This document shows, piece by piece, positions 40,300 to 45,329 of a stretch of 45,329 bases of DNA. This stretch comes from Phycisphaerae bacterium. Its GTDB lineage: Bacteria > Planctomycetota > Phycisphaerae > Phycisphaerales > UBA1924. A model generated the notes under the pieces. The model was not told the origin of the DNA. It saw only the letters and a list, made by a program, of their open reading frames with translations, and searched no databases. Positions within the stretch are counted from its first letter, which is position 1, and each line of letters opens with the position of its first letter. The DNA is taken from NCBI GenBank assembly GCA_002706885.1, contig PAKY01000053.1, forward strand, positions 1 to 45,329, written 5' to 3'. The position numbers were made by a program, and so were the translations under genes.

Positions 40300-42908
40300 T
40301 CCGCCACGCTCCCCTCTTCAGGACCGGTCGGCCCGACCGCCGTGAACTGCTTCGGCAGATCCGCGTGCACCAGGAACCGCGCCGAGAACGCCCGCTCCGC
40401 GATCGGAAGGCCATCGGTGATCCTGCCCGTAAGCGAGCCAAGCAGCGCTCGCGAGCCCGTCTCATCGACCGACGCGAGCTCCTCCCAGTCCGCGAGGCGG
40501 ACCGCGTCCAGCAGCCCCAGCGCCGTCCGCTGGTCCGCGTCGAGCGGCGCGCTCACATTGCTCCGCGGCAGCGAGCCCAGGTGCTCGACGATGCCCGAGA
40601 GCTGGAACGCCACCGACCGCGGATTGCTCTCATCAACGAGCAGCAGATCCAGCACCGAAGGCACACGCACGTCCGAGCGATACCGGCTTCGGTACGTCAT
40701 CGTCGAATCGCAGACGTCCAGCAGCACCGCAAGCGTCTGACGCTCGTTCGCCGTCGGGACCGACAGCCCCGCCCCGAGCAGCTTCGACGCGTCGAGCGCC
40801 CGCTGCACGCGCCGCCCCATGTCGAGGAACTGCCAAGCGAGCGAACGCGTCATGTTCTCGTTCACCAGACCCGAGAACGCCGACGCGTCGAGGATCAGTT
40901 CGTCGAGGAACGTCGAAACATCGACCATCCCGCTCCGCCGCCCGCCCACGCCGATCCCGGGCGCCCCGTGCAACCGTCGCTCGGTCTGCGTCAGTAGCTG
41001 CCAGGCGTCATGCGGCACGCGATCCCGAACCGCCCGAGCGAACCGGACCGACTCACCAAGCAGCCACCCAAGGCCCTCCGGCCGCGACGGTCCACCGATC
41101 GACGCCCGCACCACTTCGGGCGCCGTCTCGAACGTCGGCGATTCCGCCCCCGGCACGAGCGTGAACAGCCCGAGCCACGGGTGCAACTGCCCCTCCGGCG
41201 GATCCATCGGCAGGTCGTCCGTCGCGCGCGTCAGGAGCGAACGAAGCAGGCGCGCCATGTGCTCAAACGCCTCGATCCGACGACCGAGCCAGTACAGCTT
41301 CTCCGCGACGCGGCTCGGCATCTCCGACCCCGACCGCGTGATGACGATCCGCTCCTCGGGCGCCGCCTGAAGCGTCGGCTCGCTGACCTCGCTCTGCGAG
41401 AGCACCCAGCAGTCCTGCACCCGCGCCTCGGAGCCCCGACCGCCGTACCCGCCCGTCTCGCGGCCTTCGCCCCCGAGTCGCACCACGCCGCCCGGCGCCG
41501 GCACGTACTCGTCGCCCTCGAGCAACGCGAACGCCCGCATCGACCACCGCTCGGGAGTGATCGCCTGACCGTTCCACGCGGGCGTCGTCCCCAGGCCAAC
41601 CGGCTCCTGCGCGACGAACCGCTCGGGTGTCGCGCGGATCCGCGCCGCGAGATCCTCACGCTCCGCCGCCGTCAGCCCCGCGCCGGAAACGGGCGCCGCA
41701 GCCGCGTCGAACGCCGACCGCACCGTCAGCTTGTCGAGATTCGCGAGCGCATGGTCGAGCGCCGGCGCATGCCCGCACCACCACGTCGGAGCGCTCGGGA
41801 GCCGCAGATCCTCACCGAAGTAGAACCGCGAGAGCGGATCGAGGAACGCCATGAGCCCGGGCGCCTCCCCGAGCTGCGCCCCGAGCATGTTCGCGATCGA
41901 GACCTCCTCGCGCCGCTGCGAATCGACCAGCCCCGCGATCCCCTCCGTCGCGTCGGGACTCAATTCGACCGGGTCCACGCGGTCGTCCGCGATCCGCCGC
42001 AGCACCACCTCGACCGGGACGGCGCCGCCAAGGGTCTTCAGCACCGTCTGCCCCTCGCGCGTCGCGAGGTCTTCGCCCACCGCGAACGTGTACCCGAGGT
42101 ACCGCGCGAGGTATTCATCCTCGATCCCCGCCGCCGTCTCGGGGTCGTGGCCCAGGACGACGACGCGAGGATTGCGACGGTCCCGCGGCGCCAGCGCCGA
42201 GAGCGTCTCGCGCAGAATCTCGAGCGCGCCCGTCAGTCGCGAGACGTTGAGATCGCCGAACCAGTCCGCGTGAACACGCGCCGAGATGACCCGGTTCTCC
42301 AGCATCAGCCCGAGACCGGGCGGCGCCTGCGTGTGATCCCCGAGCGACCACCAACGCCCGTCCGGCCCGATCCCGACGTCCGACGCGTGCACGTGAACGA
42401 ACCGCCCGCCAAACACCGGGAGCCCGTGATACGCCCGCTGGTACCGAGGGTTCGCGAACAGCAGCGCGGGCGGCAGAATCTTCTCCCGAAGACACGCCTG
42501 CTCCGTCAGCAGGTCCGTCACCAGACGGTTGAGCAGCCGCGCCCGCTGCGAGAGCGCCCCCGCCAGCGCCTCGAACCCGGGCGTGTCCATCAGGAACGGG
42601 ATCGGATCGAGCGCTGCGCGCCGTGGGGCGGCGTTACCCTCGCCGTCAGCGCCCGACGGCGGGACGCCCTGGTCTTCGATCAGCCGAGCGATCTGGTGCT
42701 CACGACGCGCGAGGTCATCGGCCGTCACCTCCCGCATTCTGGGCGCAAGCCCCAGCCACGCGGGCAGGATCGTGCCGTTGGCGCCGACCATCGTGTCGGT
42801 GGCGCCGCCGATCGGCTTGTACCGGCTGACGAGATCCGTCGCGACCGCCGCCCCGGGTGGCGGGCTGGTCGGCGGTGTGGTCGTGTTCTTGGCGGTCGTG
42901 CGGTTCAA
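40296..42908 (-). CDS. Circularly permuted ATP-grasp / alpha-E domain fusion protein
   Basis: 870 residues from a TTG at 42908 (GAGGG upstream; the start is uncertain). The first part (about 30-510) is the circularly permuted type-2 ATP-grasp domain: VTDLLTEQACLREKILPPALLFANPRY, HASDVGIGPDGRWWSLGDHTQAPPG and LGLMLENRVISARV. The second (about 523-850) is the helical alpha-E domain (EMPSRVAEKLYWLGRRIEAFEHMARLL), the usual partner, here fused in one chain; in many genomes they are two proteins. ATP-grasp proteins of this group are thought to join a carboxylate to an amine with ATP, hence peptide or amide formation, together with the transglutaminases. The product is unknown. It lies between the DUF2126 gene (55 bases) and the transglutaminase gene (overlap). 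Confidence 0.9.
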   Translation of the reverse strand: MNRTTAKNTTTPPTSPPPGAAVATDLVSRYKPIGGATDTMVGANGTILPAWLGLAPRMREVTADDLARREHQIARLIEDQGVPPSGADGEGNAAPRRAALDPIPFLMDTPGFEALAGALSQRARLLNRLVTDLLTEQACLREKILPPALLFANPRYQRAYHGLPVFGGRFVHVHASDVGIGPDGRWWSLGDHTQAPPGLGLMLENRVISARVHADWFGDLNVSRLTGALEILRETLSALAPRDRRNPRVVVLGHDPETAAGIEDEYLARYLGYTFAVGEDLATREGQTVLKTLGGAVPVEVVLRRIADDRVDPVELSPDATEGIAGLVDSQRREEVSIANMLGAQLGEAPGLMAFLDPLSRFYFGEDLRLPSAPTWWCGHAPALDHALANLDKLTVRSAFDAAAAPVSGAGLTAAEREDLAARIRATPERFVAQEPVGLGTTPAWNGQAITPERWSMRAFALLEGDEYVPAPGGVVRLGGEGRETGGYGGRGSEARVQDCWVLSQSEVSEPTLQAAPEERIVITRSGSEMPSRVAEKLYWLGRRIEAFEHMARLLRSLLTRATDDLPMDPPEGQLHPWLGLFTLVPGAESPTFETAPEVVRASIGGPSRPEGLGWLLGESVRFARAVRDRVPHDAWQLLTQTERRLHGAPGIGVGGRRSGMVDVSTFLDELILDASAFSGLVNENMTRSLAWQFLDMGRRVQRALDASKLLGAGLSVPTANERQTLAVLLDVCDSTMTYRSRYRSDVRVPSVLDLLLVDESNPRSVAFQLSGIVEHLGSLPRSNVSAPLDADQRTALGLLDAVRLADWEELASVDETGSRALLGSLTGRITDGLPIAERAFSARFLVHADLPKQFTAVGPTGPEEGSVAE

Positions 42909-42963
42909 TCCGTTTCCCTCGCGCCGGAAGCGTACGACGGTTCGAGCCCCGATCGCGAGCGGT

Positions 42964-45329
42964 TCACCCCCGCAGATCGAGCGTCATCGGAAATCGCCCG
43001 TTCACCGCCTCCTCGGGCGCCCGGACCCGCCCCGGACTGTGCCCGCCGAGCTCGAACCGCGCCGCGCGACGCGATTCGGCCTCGAACGCGTTCACCGGGA
43101 ACCGGTCCGAGTTCACCCCGCTCGGATTCGAGACGTGGTAAACACATCCCCCGATCGACCGGTCCTGCCAGGTGTCGACCACGTCGAACACCAGCGGCGT
43201 GTGGACACGGATCGTCGGGTGCAGACACCGCGGCGGCTGCCACGCCCGGTACCGCACCCCCGCGACGAACTCGCCCTCGACACCCGTCGGGTGCAGCGGC
43301 ACGCGTCGCCCGTTGCACGCGACGACGTGGCGGTCATCGTTCATGCCGCTGACACGGACCTGGAGACGCTCGACCGACGAATCCACCGCCCGCGACGTCC
43401 CGCCGCCCGCTGGCTCCTCGCCGAGGACATACCACGGCTCGATCGCGGTGCGAAGCTCGACGTCGATCGATCGCTGCGCGAACGACCCGATGGCCGGGAA
43501 CCGGAACTCGAAGTGCGGGTCGAACCACGCCGGGTCGAGCGCGACGCCGCCCTCGCGGAGGTCGTCGAGCACGTCATGGAAGTCCTCGCGGATGAAGTGC
43601 GGCAGCATGAACCGATCGTGCAGGCTCGTCCGCCAGTGCGTCGGCTTCCGCCGGTTCGGTTCGCGCCAGAAGTGGCTGACAAGCGAGCGGATCAGGAGCT
43701 GCTGCGTCAGGCTCATCCGCGGATGAGGCGGCATCTCGAATCCGCGAAGCTCGACCAGCCCGAGCCGACCCGTCGAGGAGTCGGGCGAGAACAGCTTGTC
43801 GATGCAGATCTCGGCGCGGTGCGTGTTTCCCGACATGTCCGTCAGCAGATGGCGGAACACGCGGTCGACGATCCACGGCGGCGCCTCTCGTCCTTCCCTG
43901 TCGAGCGTCCGCAGCGCGAGCTCGAGCTCGTACAACGCGTCGGGCCGCCCCTCGTCCACGCGCGGCGCCTGGCTGGTTGGCCCGATGAACCGACTGCTGA
44001 ACAGGTAGCTCAGCGAAGGGTGGTTCACCCAGTACCGCAGCAAACTCCCGAGCAGATCGGGTCGGCGGAGGAAAGGCGAGTCGGCTGGCGTCGCCCCGCC
44101 CAGCACGACGTGGTTGCCGCCGCCCGTCCCCGTGTGCGTGCCGTCGAGGTCGAACTTCTCCGCCCCGAGGCGCGTCAGCCGCGCTTCTTCGTACAGCGCG
44201 TCGGTCGTATCGGCGAGCGCGTCCCACGACGGCGCGGGGTGGATGTTCACCTCGATCACGCCCGGATCGGGTGTCACCTTGATGACCTCCATCCGCGGGT
44301 CGTACGGAGGCGTGTACCCCTCGATGAGCACACGCAGCCCGAGCTCACTGGCGGTCAGCTCGATCGCGCCGACGAGGTCGAGGTAGTGCTCAAGCGTTTC
44401 GATCGGTGGCATGAAGATCCGAAGCGTCCCCTCGCGAGGCTCGACGCACAGCGCCGTGCGCACCTGCCCCGGGATGTCCGCGATCGTCGCAGGCGCATAG
44501 ACCGCAAGCCCGCGCCGGTCAGCGACGCCCGTCGAGCGCCCGCCGCGTCTGTCGGCCTTCGATCCGCTCGTGACGCCGGCGCGCTGGATGAGCGGCTCGG
44601 GGAGCGGCGGCCGCTCGCGCATCGGATCGACCGCGGCCTCACGGAGGATGAGTCGTTCCGGAACGTTCGACAGCGCGTCGAGCGGGAGCCGGAGGCCCAT
44701 CGGCGAATCGCCCGGGATCAGGAACATGTGCTCTGCGCGCACGGGCCACGATCCCGTCACCCACGCCCCGCCGACGCTGTGCGGCTCCTTGAGCGGGAGC
44801 GCAAAGCCGGTGGGGGTGTCCAGGCCCTGATCGAAGATCCGCGCAAGGCGTCGGCGATCCTCGTCGGTGCTCGCCTTCGCGTCGCCCGCGGTGACGTTCG
44901 GCGGAAGGCGGTTCTCCTTCCACGCGTAGTACATCGCGTCCTCGTACGCGGGTACGGCGTACTCACCCGGCACGCCGAGCGCCTCAGCAAGCCGCGCGAC
45001 GAACCGCTCGGCGTCGGGCGGGGTGTGCCCCTCGGGCTTGCTCGTCTCCGCGACGAGCGCGTGGTCTTCCCACACCGCCTTGCCGTCCTTGCGCCAGTAC
45101 GCGCCGTAGGCCCACCGCGGGAGCGACTCGCCCGGATACCACTTGCCCTGGCCGAAGTGCAGGAGCGGCCCGGCGGCGAAGCGATCGCCGAGGCGTCGGA
45201 CGAGTTCATCGCTCAGGCGGCGCTTGTGCTCGCCGACCGCGCCGACGGTCCACTCGGGACTCTCCATGTCGTCGATCGAGACGAAGGTCGGCTCGCCACC
45301 CATCGTCAGACGGACATCGTCATCGGTGA
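42964..45329 (-). CDS. Transglutaminase-family protein, DUF2126 part (5' end outside window)
   Basis: The frame is open to the right window edge, and coding sequence continues upstream of the ATG at 45303 (DDDVRLTMGGEPTFVSIDD is the usual internal junction), so the true start lies beyond. The visible part (788 residues) is the DUF2126 region: GGEPTFVSIDDMESPEW, LHFGQGKWYPGESLPRWAYGAYWRKDG, VVLGGATPADSPFLRRPDLLGSLLRYWVNHPSLSY, and SSRFIGPTSQAPRVDEGR. Proteins of this family have a transglutaminase core before DUF2126, which should lie outside the window. It leads the unit with the ATP-grasp/alpha-E and small transglutaminase genes. Cytoplasmic; substrate unknown. Confidence 0.9.
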   Translation of the reverse strand, partial: TDDDVRLTMGGEPTFVSIDDMESPEWTVGAVGEHKRRLSDELVRRLGDRFAAGPLLHFGQGKWYPGESLPRWAYGAYWRKDGKAVWEDHALVAETSKPEGHTPPDAERFVARLAEALGVPGEYAVPAYEDAMYYAWKENRLPPNVTAGDAKASTDEDRRRLARIFDQGLDTPTGFALPLKEPHSVGGAWVTGSWPVRAEHMFLIPGDSPMGLRLPLDALSNVPERLILREAAVDPMRERPPLPEPLIQRAGVTSGSKADRRGGRSTGVADRRGLAVYAPATIADIPGQVRTALCVEPREGTLRIFMPPIETLEHYLDLVGAIELTASELGLRVLIEGYTPPYDPRMEVIKVTPDPGVIEVNIHPAPSWDALADTTDALYEEARLTRLGAEKFDLDGTHTGTGGGNHVVLGGATPADSPFLRRPDLLGSLLRYWVNHPSLSYLFSSRFIGPTSQAPRVDEGRPDALYELELALRTLDREGREAPPWIVDRVFRHLLTDMSGNTHRAEICIDKLFSPDSSTGRLGLVELRGFEMPPHPRMSLTQQLLIRSLVSHFWREPNRRKPTHWRTSLHDRFMLPHFIREDFHDVLDDLREGGVALDPAWFDPHFEFRFPAIGSFAQRSIDVELRTAIEPWYVLGEEPAGGGTSRAVDSSVERLQVRVSGMNDDRHVVACNGRRVPLHPTGVEGEFVAGVRYRAWQPPRCLHPTIRVHTPLVFDVVDTWQDRSIGGCVYHVSNPSGVNSDRFPVNAFEAESRRAARFELGGHSPGRVRAPEEAVNGRFPMTLDLRG

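Overview
The window looks like a piece of a high-GC chromosome from a planctomycete of the Phycisphaerae type. This is an inference. It rests on a secreted HAF-repeat protein ending in two copies of the 'GC-type' dockerin motif (DxxxPxGxxDIADVVEFLxxFGAGxP), a PEP-CTERM-like tail (VPAPGT, hydrophobic stretch, RRRR) on a DUF4394 protein, frequent GTG/TTG starts, and a very high GC content throughout. Both ends of the window cut through a gene.

Layout. 1-459: 5' part of a membrane protein on the minus strand. 631-704: initiator tRNA-Met with a clear terminator. 902-2519: minus-strand pair of a soluble histidine kinase and a small unknown protein, with a good promoter candidate, followed by an intergenic region holding a UUCG-capped hairpin. 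3172-4188: secreted protein of unknown function, convergent with a PD-(D/E)XK nuclease-like gene; the two stop codons share one CTAG. 4943-9540: a GH1 beta-glucosidase followed by a solute-binding protein and two sugar ABC permeases, tightly coupled, with a LacI-family-like operator inside the probable promoter; no ATPase gene is present. 9731-10954: HAF-repeat/dockerin protein. 11031-12595: ECF sigma factor and membrane anti-sigma factor. 12738-13619: DUF4394 surface protein. 13975-17742: full-length 5-oxoprolinase (HyuA-HyuB fusion).

The centre of the window (17981-33928) is a 16-kb, seven-gene, one-direction cluster: glgE, treS-mak fusion, glgB, malQ, glgX, treY, treZ. Together these form a closed trehalose/alpha-glucan circuit. 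TreS turns trehalose into maltose, the maltokinase domain makes maltose 1-phosphate, GlgE polymerises it, GlgB branches the glucan, GlgX and MalQ trim and rearrange chains, and TreY/TreZ release trehalose from chain ends. No glgA, glgC or otsAB is in the window. A large-subunit catalase (katE type) follows on the same strand.

The right end carries a secreted GH43-like glycosidase with discoidin and FN3-like domains, a pyrimidine-salvage pair (uracil phosphoribosyltransferase and a yeast-FCY1-like cytosine deaminase), a 70-bp heptamer tandem repeat, and a minus-strand trio of transglutaminase, circularly permuted ATP-grasp/alpha-E protein and DUF2126 transglutaminase-family protein. Conserved trios of this kind have been proposed to make or modify peptides, but their product is unknown. 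I consider this trio, the closed glucan circuit and the FCY1-like deaminase/upp pair the most interesting parts. Most families here are known; I see no clearly unprecedented gene system.
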